Numbered from the stretch's first letter, positions 7,343-16,091 are shown. The stretch is 64,000 nt of DNA from JAOUJD01 sp963811265 (GCA_963811265.1 CAWEQS010000024.1:62001-126000), one strand, 5' to 3'. Program-made: numbers and translations. Notes: generated by a model from the sequence alone, not told the origin.

Positions 7343-9055
7343 ATGCAACTCACCGGCGCCGAGATCGTTGTACGTTGTTTGCAGGATGAGGGAGTGACCC
7401 ACGTCTTCGGATACCCCGGAGGCGCCGTCCTGTACATCTACGACGAGATCTTCAAGCAGGACAAGTTTCAGCACATCCTCGTTCGGCACGAGCAGGCCGC
7501 GGTGCATGCGGCAGACGCCTATTCGCGCTCCAGCCAGCGCGTCGGCGTGGCGCTCGTCACGAGCGGACCCGGTGTCACCAATGCCGTGACCGGGATCGCC
7601 ACCGCGTACATGGACTCGATACCGATGGTCATCGTGACCGGCCAGGTGCCGACCCACGCCATCGGCCAGGATGCTTTCCAGGAGTGCGACACGGTCGGCA
7701 TCACGCGCCCGTGCGTGAAGCACAACTTCCTCGTGAAGGACGTGCGCGACCTGGCAAGCACGATGAAGAAGGCGTTCTACATCGCGCAGACCGGCCGGCC
7801 CGGGCCGGTGCTCGTCGACATTCCCAAGGACGTGACCGTCGCCAGGACGGAGTACCTCTATCCGCGCGAGATGGAGATGCGCTCCTACAAGCCGGTGGTC
7901 AAGGGCCACCAGGGGCAGATCAAGAAGGCGGTCCAGCTGCTGCTGTCGGCGGAGCGCCCCATGATCTACACCGGCGGCGGCGTCATCCTGTCCGATTCCT
8001 CCGACCTCCTGAACCGGCTCGTCAACCTGCTCGGCTTCCCGTGCACCAACACGCTGATGGGGCTCGGCGGGTTCAAGGCGAGCGATCCGAAGTTCGTCGG
8101 CATGCTCGGGATGCACGGCACGTACGAGGCCAACATGGCCATGCAGAACTGCGACGTGCTGCTCGCCGTCGGCGCGCGCTTCGACGACCGCGTGATCGGC
8201 AACCCGAAGCACTTCGCCAGCAGCCCGCGCAAGATCGTCCACGTCGATGTCGACCCGTCGTCGATCAGCAAGCGGGTGAAGGTCGACGTGCCGATCGTCG
8301 GTGACGTGCGCGAGGTGCTCGCCGAACTGCTGTCGCAGATCGAGGCGACCAGCGTGCGGCCGGACGTGGCGCATCTCACGGCCTGGTGGGACCAGATCAA
8401 CGAGTGGCGCAAGCGTGAATGCCTGCGCTACGAGCAGAACGGCGGCCCGATCAAGCCGCAGTACGTGGTCGAGAAGCTGTGGGAGGTGACCGGCGGCGAC
8501 GCGTTCATCACGTCCGACGTCGGCCAGCACCAGATGTGGGCCGCGCAGTACTACCGCTTCGACAAGCCGCGCCGCTGGATCAACTCGGGCGGCCTCGGGA
8601 CGATGGGCGTTGGACTTCCGTACGCGATGGGCGTGCAGATGGCGAACCCGGACGCGAGCGTCGCGGTGGTCACGGGCGAGGCGTCGATCCAGATGTGCAT
8701 CCAGGAACTGTCGACCTGCAAGCAGTACCGCCTGACCCCGAAGATCTGCAACCTCAACAACCGCTACCTCGGCATGGTGAGGCAGTGGCAGCAGATCGAG
8801 TACGGCAGCCGGTACTCGGAGTCGTACATGGACGCGCTGCCCGATTTCGTGCGCCTGGCCGAAAGCTACGGGCACGTCGGCATGCGGATCGAGAGTCCCG
8901 GAGACGTCGAGCCTGCCCTGAAAGAGGCGTTCGGCAAGTACAAGGACCGCCTGGTGTTCCTCGACTTCATCACCGACCAGAAGGAAAACGTCTGGCCGAT
9001 GGTGAAGGCGGGGAAGGGTCTCACCGAAATGCTGCTCGGATCGGAAAATCTATGA
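7343..9055 (+). CDS. ilvI: Acetolactate synthase large (catalytic) subunit
   Basis: 570 residues from the ATG at 7343. It condenses two pyruvates, or pyruvate and 2-oxobutyrate, using thiamine diphosphate: the first common step of valine, leucine and isoleucine synthesis. Visible features are the N-terminal FGYPGGAV, the catalytic glutamate at about residue 50 (LVRHEQAAVHAADAY), and the cofactor motif near residue 450 (TGEASIQMCIQEL, ending in LNNRYLGMVRQW). The motif has GEAS where many enzymes have GDGS. An in-frame GTG at 7319 is possible, but the ATG has GAGAGG about 10 bases upstream and fits the family start. The stop overlaps ilvH. Confidence 0.95.
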   Translation: MQLTGAEIVVRCLQDEGVTHVFGYPGGAVLYIYDEIFKQDKFQHILVRHEQAAVHAADAYSRSSQRVGVALVTSGPGVTNAVTGIATAYMDSIPMVIVTGQVPTHAIGQDAFQECDTVGITRPCVKHNFLVKDVRDLASTMKKAFYIAQTGRPGPVLVDIPKDVTVARTEYLYPREMEMRSYKPVVKGHQGQIKKAVQLLLSAERPMIYTGGGVILSDSSDLLNRLVNLLGFPCTNTLMGLGGFKASDPKFVGMLGMHGTYEANMAMQNCDVLLAVGARFDDRVIGNPKHFASSPRKIVHVDVDPSSISKRVKVDVPIVGDVREVLAELLSQIEATSVRPDVAHLTAWWDQINEWRKRECLRYEQNGGPIKPQYVVEKLWEVTGGDAFITSDVGQHQMWAAQYYRFDKPRRWINSGGLGTMGVGLPYAMGVQMANPDASVAVVTGEASIQMCIQELSTCKQYRLTPKICNLNNRYLGMVRQWQQIEYGSRYSESYMDALPDFVRLAESYGHVGMRIESPGDVEPALKEAFGKYKDRLVFLDFITDQKENVWPMVKAGKGLTEMLLGSENL

Positions 9056-9543
9056 GGCACATCATCTCGGTGCTGCTGGAGAACGAGCCCGGCGCGCTGT
9101 CCCGCGTGGTCGGCCTCTTTTCGGCGCGCGGCTACAACATCGAAACCCTCACGGTCGCGCCGACGGAAGACGCCTCGCTGTCGCGGATGACGATCGTGTC
9201 GGTCGGTTCCGACGACATCATCGAGCAGATCACCAAGCACCTGAACCGGCTGATCGAGGTCGTGAAGGTGGTCGACCTGACCGAGGGCGACTACATCGAG
9301 CGCGAGCTCATGCTGATCAAGGTGCGCGCGGTGGGCAAGGAGCGCGAGGAGATGAAGCGGATGGCGGACATCTTCCGCGGCCGCATCATCGACGTCACCG
9401 AGCGCACCTACACGATCGAACTGACAGGCAACAGCGGGAAGCTCGACGCGTTCATCCAGGCCGTCGACCGCACGGCGATCCTCGAAACGGTCCGCACGGG
9501 CGGGTCGGGCGTGGGCCGCGGCGAACGAGTCCTGAGGGTCTAA
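9052..9543 (+). CDS. ilvH: Acetolactate synthase small (regulatory) subunit
   Basis: 163 residues. An N-terminal ACT domain (RHIISVLLENEPGALSRVVG; FSARGYNIETLTV) senses valine and gives feedback control of the large subunit; the C-terminal ALS_ss_C domain follows from about residue 85. The ATG overlaps the ilvI stop (ATGA), so the two subunits are translationally coupled. Confidence 0.96.
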   Translation: MRHIISVLLENEPGALSRVVGLFSARGYNIETLTVAPTEDASLSRMTIVSVGSDDIIEQITKHLNRLIEVVKVVDLTEGDYIERELMLIKVRAVGKEREEMKRMADIFRGRIIDVTERTYTIELTGNSGKLDAFIQAVDRTAILETVRTGGSGVGRGERVLRV

Positions 9544-9568
9544 TCAATTACTTGAGGGGAAACACACG

Positions 9569-10585
9569 ATGAAGGTTTACTACGACAAGGACGCCGACCT
9601 CTCGCTGGTCAAGGGCAAGAAGGTCACGATCGTCGGCTACGGCTCGCAGGGCCACGCGCACGCGCAGAACCTGACGGACTCGGGCGTCAAGGTCACCATC
9701 GGCCTGCGCAAGGGCGGCGTCTCGTGGAAGAAGGCCGAAGGCGCGGGCCTCGCGGTCAAGGAAGTGGCGGACGCGGTGAAGGACGCCGACATCGTCATGA
9801 TCCTGCTGCCGGACGAGAACCACGCGCAGGTCTACTCGGAGGCGATCGGCCCGAACATGAAGCAGGGCGCGGCACTCGCATTCGCGCACGGTTTCAACAT
9901 CCACTACGGGCTGATCCAGGCACGGGCCGACCTCGACGTGATCATGATCGCGCCGAAGGCGCCCGGCCACACGGTCCGCTCGACGTTCAAGCAGGGCGGC
10001 GGCGTGCCGATGCTCGTCGCGATCCACAAGGACGCCTCGGGCATGGCGCGCGACCTCGCGCTCTCGTACGCGGCGGCGATCGGCGGCGGCAAGGCCGGGA
10101 TCATCGAGACCAACTTCCGCGAGGAGACCGAGACCGACCTGTTCGGCGAGCAGACCGTGCTCTGCGGCGGCACCGTCGAACTGATCAAGTGCGGCTTCGA
10201 GACGCTGGTCGAGGCGGGTTATGCGCCGGAGATGGCGTACTTCGAGTGCCTGCACGAGCTCAAGCTGATCGTCGACCTGATCTACGAGGGCGGCATCGCC
10301 AACATGAACTACTCGATCTCCAACAATGCCGAGTACGGCGAGTACGTGACCGGTCCGAAGATCATCACGGAGGAGACCAAGAACGCGATGCGCCAGGCGC
10401 TGAAGGACATCCAGACGGGCGAGTACGCGAAGAGCTTCGTCCTGGAAAACCGCGCGGGTGCCACCACGCTGAACGCTCGCCGTCGCCTGATGGCCGAGCA
10501 TCAGATCGAGCAGGTGGGCGAGAAGCTGCGAGCCATGATGCCCTGGATCAAGGCGAACCGGCTCGTCGACCAGTCGAAGAACTAG
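9569..10585 (+). CDS. ilvC: Ketol-acid reductoisomerase, class I, NADP-dependent
   Basis: 338 residues, the normal short (class I) length. It isomerises and reduces acetolactate or acetohydroxybutyrate. The Rossmann motif GYGSQG is at 23-28; the serine and following residues suit NADPH. The knotted helical domain has the metal-binding acidic residues (TNFREETETDLFGEQ, about 186-200). A strong AGGGGA site precedes the ATG. Third gene of the ilv operon. Confidence 0.97.
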   Translation: MKVYYDKDADLSLVKGKKVTIVGYGSQGHAHAQNLTDSGVKVTIGLRKGGVSWKKAEGAGLAVKEVADAVKDADIVMILLPDENHAQVYSEAIGPNMKQGAALAFAHGFNIHYGLIQARADLDVIMIAPKAPGHTVRSTFKQGGGVPMLVAIHKDASGMARDLALSYAAAIGGGKAGIIETNFREETETDLFGEQTVLCGGTVELIKCGFETLVEAGYAPEMAYFECLHELKLIVDLIYEGGIANMNYSISNNAEYGEYVTGPKIITEETKNAMRQALKDIQTGEYAKSFVLENRAGATTLNARRRLMAEHQIEQVGEKLRAMMPWIKANRLVDQSKN

Positions 10586-10616
10586 CCGCGCAGGGAAGTC
10601 GAGGGGTTCCTCGATT

Positions 10617-10658
10617 CGCGGCCGGCCCCGGCGATCAGACGACCCGGCGCCGGCCGCG
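10617..10658 (+). terminator. Strong GC stem-loop after ilvC
   Basis: Arms CGCGGCCGGC (10617-10626) and GCCGGCCGCG (10649-10658) are perfectly complementary over 10 bases, 31 bases after the ilvC stop. There is no T-run, so it may be a pause or mRNA 3' stabiliser instead of a classical terminator. A smaller hairpin (TCGAGG-GGTT-CCTCGA) precedes it. Confidence 0.5.
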
Positions 10659-10699
10659 CTGCGTTTAAAGTGCGGTCACCACCGTTCGGAAGGACAGCG

Positions 10700-11425
10700 A
10701 TGAAGCGACTGATGGCCCTGCTTGCGTGTTCGATTCCCCTGATGGCGCTTCCGGTGTCGGCGCAGACGCCGCCCATCGCGCCGCCGAACACCGGCACGGT
10801 GATCCTCATGACCGGCACGGCCGAGATCGAGGTGCCCAACGACGAGGCGGTCGCCAGCTTCTTCTACGAAGCGCAGGACGCGGACCTGACCAAGGCGCAG
10901 GGACTCGTGAACCAGCGCGTCGGCGACGGCACGGCCGCGCTGAAGCGCGCCGATCCGAAGGCCCAGGTGGAGACGTCCGGCTACAGCAGCTATCCGGTCT
11001 ACGCGAGCGGCTCGGCGCGTTCGATCGTCGGCTGGCGGGTGCGGCAGGGCGTGATGCTGCGGACCGAGAACCTGGCCGCGCTTCCGCGCACCGTCTCGTC
11101 GGTGCAGTCCTACCTCGCGCTCGGCGGCATCGACTTCCGGCTGTCGAGAGCCGCGCGCGACAAGGTCGATGCGCAGCTGATCCAGATGGCGACGGCGAAC
11201 CTCAACACGCGCTTTGCGTCCGCCGCGAATGCCATGGGCAGTTCGCCCGCGCGACTGCGCATCGAAGAGGTGAACTTCGGAGTGCGCGAAGGCGGGCCGC
11301 AGCCGGTGATGATGCGGGCAGCGCCGATGATGGCGTCGGACGCGAGCGCGCCGCCGCCGAGCTTCGAGACCGGACGCACCACCGAACGCCTGACCGTGAG
11401 CGGAAAGGCGCGCCTGCTTCCCTGA
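10700..11425 (+). CDS. SIMPL domain (DUF541) exported protein
   Basis: 241 residues with a clear signal peptide (KRLMALLACSIPLMALPVSA, cleavage after about residue 21). The mature part has the SIMPL pattern: an early VILMTGTAEIEVPNDEAVA, then alternating strands with VGWRVRQGVMLRTENL and a C-terminal ERLTVSGKARL. SIMPL proteins are periplasmic and of poorly defined function, and some relate to oxidative stress. Start ATG at 10700 with GGAAGGA upstream. It sits between ilvC and psd without an evident functional link. Confidence 0.85.
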   Translation: MKRLMALLACSIPLMALPVSAQTPPIAPPNTGTVILMTGTAEIEVPNDEAVASFFYEAQDADLTKAQGLVNQRVGDGTAALKRADPKAQVETSGYSSYPVYASGSARSIVGWRVRQGVMLRTENLAALPRTVSSVQSYLALGGIDFRLSRAARDKVDAQLIQMATANLNTRFASAANAMGSSPARLRIEEVNFGVREGGPQPVMMRAAPMMASDASAPPPSFETGRTTERLTVSGKARLLP

Positions 11426-11453
11426 GCGGCCGGGCGACCCGTTCCGATACCAT

Positions 11454-11477
11454 ATGTCCCTGATCCTTCAGGGACAT
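11454..11477 (+). promoter_or_regulatory. Perfect hairpin covering the psd ribosome-binding site
   Basis: Arms ATGTCCCTGA (11454-11463) and TCAGGGACAT (11468-11477) flank a TCCT loop. The Shine-Dalgarno AGGGA (11470-11474) of psd lies inside the 3' arm, so the fold would hide it. It could also act as a weak terminator of the SIMPL gene, but no T-run follows. Confidence 0.55.
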
Positions 11478-11482
11478 TGCCC

Positions 11483-12124
11483 TTGAACTATCCGCACCCC
11501 ATCCTGGCTCGCGAGGGCTGGCCGTTCATCGCGGCCGCGCTCGCCGTGGCCATCATCGTCTGGGCCGTGGCCGGCTTCGCCTGGTCGGTGCCGCTCTGGC
11601 TGGTCGCGGTCTTCGTCATCCAGTTCTTCCGCGATCCGCCGCGCGCGGTGCCGACCCAGCCGAACGCGGTGCTGTCGCCGGCCGACGGCCGCATCGTCAA
11701 GGTCGAGAAGGTGCACGACCCGATGACGGAGCGCGACACGCTGCTGATCAGCGTGTTCATGAACGTGTTCAACGTCCACAGCAACCGCGCGCCGGTCGAC
11801 GGCACCGTCGAGCGCATCCAGTACAGCGCCGGCAAGTTCGTCAATGCGGACCTCGACAAGGCCTCGAGCGAGAACGAGCGCAACGCGATGGTGGTGCGGC
11901 TCGCGGACGGGGAGCGCATCGCCGTCGTGCAGGTCGCCGGCCTGATCGCGCGCCGCATCCTCTGTTACGCAACGGTCGGGCAGCGACTCGCGCGCGGGGA
12001 GCGCTACGGCTTCATCCGCTTCGGTTCGCGCGTCGACGTGTACCTGCCGCTGGCCGCGCGCCCGAAGGTTGCCGTCGGTGACATCGTGCACGCCACCACC
12101 ACCATCCTGGCAGAACTCGCATGA
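11483..12124 (+). CDS. psd: Phosphatidylserine decarboxylase, short (archaetidylserine-decarboxylase-like) form
   Basis: 213 residues. It makes phosphatidylethanolamine from phosphatidylserine. An N-terminal membrane segment (about 13-45) precedes the catalytic core (LSPADGRIVKVEKV; FMNVFNVHSNRAPVDG). The self-cleavage site that forms the pyruvoyl cofactor is FGSRVDVYLP, near residue 180. Start: TTG at 11483 gives NYPHPILAREGWPF, the usual family start, eight bases after AGGGA; TTG at 11477 is too close to it. It overlaps pssA by ATGA. Confidence 0.92.
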   Translation: MNYPHPILAREGWPFIAAALAVAIIVWAVAGFAWSVPLWLVAVFVIQFFRDPPRAVPTQPNAVLSPADGRIVKVEKVHDPMTERDTLLISVFMNVFNVHSNRAPVDGTVERIQYSAGKFVNADLDKASSENERNAMVVRLADGERIAVVQVAGLIARRILCYATVGQRLARGERYGFIRFGSRVDVYLPLAARPKVAVGDIVHATTTILAELA

Positions 12125-12996
12125 GATTCCGTCGCCGCAAGGCGCGTCCCTTCGGCCTGCCCCCAGCGGCTCCGGTCGCGGTGGAGGCCCCGCCGACCGC
12201 GCGGCGTCGTGGCATCTACCTGCTGCCCAACCTGTTCACGATGGCGGCGCTGTTCTCGGGCTTCTTCGCGATCGTCCAGGCGATGGGCAATCGTTTCGAA
12301 CTGGCCGCCATCGCGATCTTCGCGGCAATGGTGCTCGACGGCATGGACGGCCGGGTGGCGCGGCTCACGAACACGCAGAGCGCGTTCGGGGAGCAGTTCG
12401 ACTCCCTGTCGGACATGACCTCGTTCGGCGTCGCGCCGGCGCTGGTCATGTACGAATGGATCCTGAAGGACCTGGGCCGGTGGGGCTGGGCGGCGGCTTT
12501 CGTCTACTGCGCGGGGGCGGCGCTGCGACTCGCGCGCTTCAATGCCAACCTGGGCGTGGTCGACAAGCGCTTCTTCCAGGGACTGCCGAGCCCGGCCTCG
12601 GCCGCGCTGATCGCCGGCTTCGTCTGGCTGGCGATCGACAACAAGTTCCCGATCCGCGAGGCGTGGCTTCCATGGGTCGCATTCGCGCTCACCGTCTATG
12701 CCGGATTCACGATGGTGTCGAGCGCGCCGTTCTACAGCGGCAAGAGCTTCCACGTCGGTCGCAGCGTTCCTTTCTGGGTCCTCGTCGCGCTGATCGCGCT
12801 GATCTTCGTCGTGTCGTCGGATCCCCCGATCGCGCTGTTCACGCTGTTCTGCGCGTACGCGTTCTCGGGCTACGTCTACTGGGCGTGGCGCTGGTTCCGC
12901 GGCGAGGCCGAATCCGGCGAAACCGGCGCCGGCCGAGCCGCCGAAGGCGTCCTGACGCGGGCGCGCGGTTGTTGCGCTCCGCATTTCCGCCTATAG
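12121..12996 (+). CDS. pssA: CDP-diacylglycerol--serine O-phosphatidyltransferase
   Basis: 291 residues, integral membrane. It makes the phosphatidylserine used by psd, whose gene it overlaps. The CDP-alcohol phosphotransferase motif is complete: D76-G77-x2-A80-R81-x8-G90-x3-D94-x3-D98. About seven hydrophobic segments follow. Its TAG stop lies inside the -10 box of the leuA promoter. Confidence 0.95.
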   Translation: MRFRRRKARPFGLPPAAPVAVEAPPTARRRGIYLLPNLFTMAALFSGFFAIVQAMGNRFELAAIAIFAAMVLDGMDGRVARLTNTQSAFGEQFDSLSDMTSFGVAPALVMYEWILKDLGRWGWAAAFVYCAGAALRLARFNANLGVVDKRFFQGLPSPASAALIAGFVWLAIDNKFPIREAWLPWVAFALTVYAGFTMVSSAPFYSGKSFHVGRSVPFWVLVALIALIFVVSSDPPIALFTLFCAYAFSGYVYWAWRWFRGEAESGETGAGRAAEGVLTRARGCCAPHFRL

Positions 12997-12997
12997 T
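12969..12997 (+). promoter_or_regulatory. leuA promoter embedded in the end of pssA
   Basis: TTGTTG (12969-12974), exactly 17 bases, then TATAGT (12992-12997). The best sigma-70 match I found in the window. Transcription should start at about 13003-13007, at or just before the leader ATG. Confidence 0.7.
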
Positions 12998-13006
12998 CCG
13001 GCGCTC

Positions 13007-13096
13007 ATGCATCGCCTCTTCGTCACCGCAATCCTTCCGTGCACGCCGGCCCATCCGGGCCTGCTGCTGCACCTGCTGCGCCCCGCGCGCAGCTGA
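13007..13096 (+). CDS. Leucine-rich leader peptide of leuA (attenuation peptide)
   Basis: A 29-codon open frame between pssA and leuA, with five Leu codons in six at residues 19-24 (LLL-H-LL, all CTG). The stop is TGA at 13094-13096. It starts 9-10 bases after the -10 box, so it may be translated from a nearly leaderless mRNA. The product needs no function of its own; ribosome stalling at the CTG codons under leucine shortage would be the signal, as in gamma-proteobacterial leuL. A chance ORF is possible, but the Leu run, position and flanking hairpins agree. Confidence 0.65.
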   Translation: MHRLFVTAILPCTPAHPGLLLHLLRPARS

Positions 13097-13161
13097 CCCC
13101 CGACCCACAATTCGAGCCGTGCCGCTGCCAGAGCCAGGAGCCTGGCAGACGAGGACGTTTT
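13075..13161 (+). terminator. Putative leuA attenuator (competing hairpins)
   Basis: Hairpin 1:2 pairs GCTGCGC (13075-13081) with GCGCAGC (13087-13093) and covers the last Leu codons and the leader stop. Hairpin 3:4 pairs CTGCCAG (13125-13131) with CTGGCAG (13142-13148), with TTTT at 13158-13161. A 2:3 alternative (GCAGC 13089-13093 with GCTGC 13124-13128) would prevent 3:4. The T-run is short and 10 bases away, so termination strength is uncertain. Confidence 0.5.
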
Positions 13162-13179
13162 CCGCACCCTGGAGCCACC

Positions 13180-14730
13180 ATGACCGACCGCCTCATCATT
13201 TTCGACACCACGCTGCGCGACGGCGAACAGAGCCCCGGCGCCTCGATGACGAAGGAAGAGAAGCTTCGCATCGCCAAGCAGCTGGAGCGACTGCGCGTCG
13301 ACGTCATCGAGGCCGGGTTCGCGGCGTCGTCCAACGGCGACTTCGAGGCGGTGCGTTCGATCGCGGGCGCGGTGAAGGATTCGATCGTGTGCTCGCTGGC
13401 CCGCGCCAATGACCGCGACATCGCGCGCGCCGCCGAAGCGCTCGAGCCGGCGAAGACCCGGCGCATCCACACCTTCATCGCGACCTCGCCGCTGCACATG
13501 GAGAAGAAGCTGCGCATGACGCCGGACCAGGTGTTCGAGCAGGCGAAGCTCGCCGTGCGCTTCGCGCGCCAGTTCACCGATGACGTCGAGTTCTCGCCCG
13601 AGGACGGCTACCGCTCGGAGCCGGACTTCCTCTGCCGGGTGCTCGAGGCCGTGATCGCCGAGGGCGCGACCACCATCAACATCCCGGACACGGTCGGCTA
13701 CGCCGTCCCGGAGCTGTACGGCAAGTTCCTGCGCGACCTGCGCACCCGGATTCCCAACTCGGACAGGGCGGTCTGGAGCGTGCACTGCCACAACGATCTC
13801 GGGATGGCGGTCGCCAACTCGCTCGCCGGCGTGATGATCGGCGGCGCGCGCCAGGTCGAGTGCACCGTCAACGGCCTCGGCGAGCGCGCAGGCAACTGCT
13901 CGCTCGAGGAGGTCGTGATGGCGGTGCGCACGCGCCGCGACTTCTTCGGTCTCGACGTCGGGATCGACACCACGCAGATCGTCCCCGCGTCGAAGCTCGT
14001 GTCCGGCATCACCGGGTTCCCGGTGCAGCCCAACAAGGCGGTCGTCGGCGCCAACGCGTTCGCCCACGCCTCGGGGATTCACCAGGACGGCGTGCTGAAG
14101 GCGCGCGACACCTACGAGATCATGCGGGCCGAGGACGTCGGGTGGCACGCCAACAAGATCGTGCTGGGCAAGCTGTCGGGCCGCAACGCGTTCAAGCAGC
14201 GCGTCCTGGAGCTCGGCATCCCGGTCGAAGGCGAGGGCGAGATCAACGCCGCGTTCGCACGCTTCAAGGAACTCGCGGATCGCAAGGCGGAGATCTTCGA
14301 CGAGGACATCCAGGCACTGTTCTCCGACGAGGCCGTGACGCCGCACGACGAGCACTTCAAGCTGGTCTCGATGTCGCAGCATTCCGAGACGGGCGAGCGC
14401 CCGCACGCGGCCATCGTGATGTCGGTCGGGCACCAGGAGCTGCACGCCGAGGCCGAGGGCAACGGCCCGGTCGACGCCACGCTCAAGGCGATCGAAAGCC
14501 AGGTGAAGAGCGGCTCCGAACTGCTGCTCTACTCGGTGAACGCGATCACGACGGGCACCGAGTCGCAGGGCGAGGTCACGGTCCGGCTGGCGCGGGCGGG
14601 GCGCATCGTCAACGGCGTCGGCGCCGACCCCGACATCATCGCCGCGTCGGCCAAGGCCTACCTGAACGCGCTGAACAAGCTGTACACGACGACGGAACGT
14701 CTGAACCCGCAGACGTCGACCACGCCTTGA
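13180..14730 (+). CDS. leuA: 2-isopropylmalate synthase
   Basis: 516 residues, full length. It condenses acetyl-CoA with 2-oxoisovalerate, the first committed step of leucine synthesis. The TIM-barrel has the metal and catalytic motifs TTLRDGEQSPGASM near the N-terminus and VHCHNDLGMAVANSLAG (about 200-216). The C-terminal LeuA allosteric domain from about residue 395 binds leucine. Start ATG at 13180 with GGAG upstream; the frame is open further up but only as leader sequence. Confidence 0.96.
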   Translation: MTDRLIIFDTTLRDGEQSPGASMTKEEKLRIAKQLERLRVDVIEAGFAASSNGDFEAVRSIAGAVKDSIVCSLARANDRDIARAAEALEPAKTRRIHTFIATSPLHMEKKLRMTPDQVFEQAKLAVRFARQFTDDVEFSPEDGYRSEPDFLCRVLEAVIAEGATTINIPDTVGYAVPELYGKFLRDLRTRIPNSDRAVWSVHCHNDLGMAVANSLAGVMIGGARQVECTVNGLGERAGNCSLEEVVMAVRTRRDFFGLDVGIDTTQIVPASKLVSGITGFPVQPNKAVVGANAFAHASGIHQDGVLKARDTYEIMRAEDVGWHANKIVLGKLSGRNAFKQRVLELGIPVEGEGEINAAFARFKELADRKAEIFDEDIQALFSDEAVTPHDEHFKLVSMSQHSETGERPHAAIVMSVGHQELHAEAEGNGPVDATLKAIESQVKSGSELLLYSVNAITTGTESQGEVTVRLARAGRIVNGVGADPDIIAASAKAYLNALNKLYTTTERLNPQTSTTP

Positions 14731-16034
14731 CCGGGTCGCGGTTCGCCGGTCGCAGGCGAACCGTCGCCGCGCTGCTGGCGGCCGTCGCCTCGCCGGCGGC
14801 AACCTGGGCGCAGGACGCGGGCGCCGCGCGCGCTCCGATCCGGCTGGCGATGATCGAAGCGTTCTCCGGACCCTTCGCCAACACCGGCGAGGCGGTCGCG
14901 CGCAACCTGGTCTTCGCGGTCGAGCGCATCAACGAGCGCGGGGGCGTGGCGTTGCCCGACGGGCGCCGCCCCCTGCAATTGCTGACGCTCGACTCGAAGG
15001 GGCAGGTCGAGGAGGCGCTCCTGATGTTCCGGCGCGCGATGGATCAGCGCGTGCGGTTCGTCCTCCAGGGCAACAGCTCCGCCGTCGCCGCCGCGCTGAT
15101 CGAGGCGGTGAACCGGCACAACGAGCGGAACGCTGACCAGCGCGCGCTGTTCCTGAACTACTCGGCCGTCGATCCCGCGTTGACCAACGAGCGGTGCAGC
15201 CCGTGGCACTTCCGTTTCGACGCGCACGTCGAGATGCGGATGGCGGCGCTGGTCGAGGCGCTGGCCGAGGATCGCTCGGTCCGGCGCATCTACCTGCTGA
15301 ACCAGGACTACAGCTTCGGCCGCGAGGTCGCCGATAACGCGCGCCGCATGATCGCCGGGCGCCTTCCCAACGCACAGATCGTCGGCGAGGAGCTGCACCC
15401 GGTCGGCCGGGTCCGCGACTTCGCGCCATACGTCGGGAAGGTCAAGGCGTCGGGAGCGGACACGGTGGTCACCGGGAACTGGGGCAACGACCTGACGCTG
15501 CTGGTCAGGGCCGCGCGCGAGGCGGGGCTGGCGGCGAACTTCTACACCTTCTACGGCAACGGCCTCGGCGCCCCGGCAGCGATCGGCGAAGCGGGCGTCG
15601 GCCGCGTGCGGGCGGTCGCCGAGTGGCACCCGAACGCCCCGCCCGAGTCGATGGAGCGCGTCTACCTCGATTTCCGGCGCCGTTTCCCGGCGGCGAAGGA
15701 CGACTACTTCCAGGCGCGTTCGGTCGTCATGGTTGAGATGCTGGCGCGGGCGATCGAACGGGCCGGCACCACCGAGGCGCTGGCCGTTGCCAGGGCCCTG
15801 TCGGGCATGGCCTACGGCCCGGCGGACGGCAATCCGCTCGGGGCCGTTTCGATGCGGGCAGCCGACCACCAGCTGATCGGGCCGCTGGTCGTCTCGGTGA
15901 TGCAGAAGAGCGGGGCCCCGGGGGTGCCGTTCGACGTCGAGGGCAGCGGATTCGGCTTCCGGCCGGAACTCGTCGTTCGCCCCTCGGCGAGCGCCCGCGC
16001 GACGACCTGCCGCATGACCTGGCCGTCGTCCTGA
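14727..16034 (+). CDS. Periplasmic branched-chain amino acid-type substrate-binding protein
   Basis: About 435 residues from the TTG at 14727, which overlaps the leuA stop (TTGA). Signal peptide about residues 1-28 (RRRTVAALLAAVASPAATWA|Q). The mature part is a Peripla_BP_6 domain: IRLAMIEAFSGPFANTGEAV, lobe 1 with VRFVLQGNSSAVAAALIEAV, lobe 2 from IYLLNQDYSFGREVADNAR. No permease or ATPase is nearby, so it is an orphan receptor or works with a remote transporter. No ATG exists near the start, and the exact start codon is uncertain. Confidence 0.82.
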   Translation: MTGSRFAGRRRTVAALLAAVASPAATWAQDAGAARAPIRLAMIEAFSGPFANTGEAVARNLVFAVERINERGGVALPDGRRPLQLLTLDSKGQVEEALLMFRRAMDQRVRFVLQGNSSAVAAALIEAVNRHNERNADQRALFLNYSAVDPALTNERCSPWHFRFDAHVEMRMAALVEALAEDRSVRRIYLLNQDYSFGREVADNARRMIAGRLPNAQIVGEELHPVGRVRDFAPYVGKVKASGADTVVTGNWGNDLTLLVRAAREAGLAANFYTFYGNGLGAPAAIGEAGVGRVRAVAEWHPNAPPESMERVYLDFRRRFPAAKDDYFQARSVVMVEMLARAIERAGTTEALAVARALSGMAYGPADGNPLGAVSMRAADHQLIGPLVVSVMQKSGAPGVPFDVEGSGFGFRPELVVRPSASARATTCRMTWPSS

Positions 16035-16085
16035 CGGCCCGGGTGGGCGCGGCCCCGCGGGGTCCGTCCGCCGGCGCAAAGAGGC

Positions 16086-16091
16086 TATAAT
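16086..16091 (+). promoter_or_regulatory. -10 element of the rpsO-pnp promoter
   Basis: A perfect TATAAT, 62 bases before the rpsO start. No good -35 is found at the expected distance. Confidence 0.5.
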
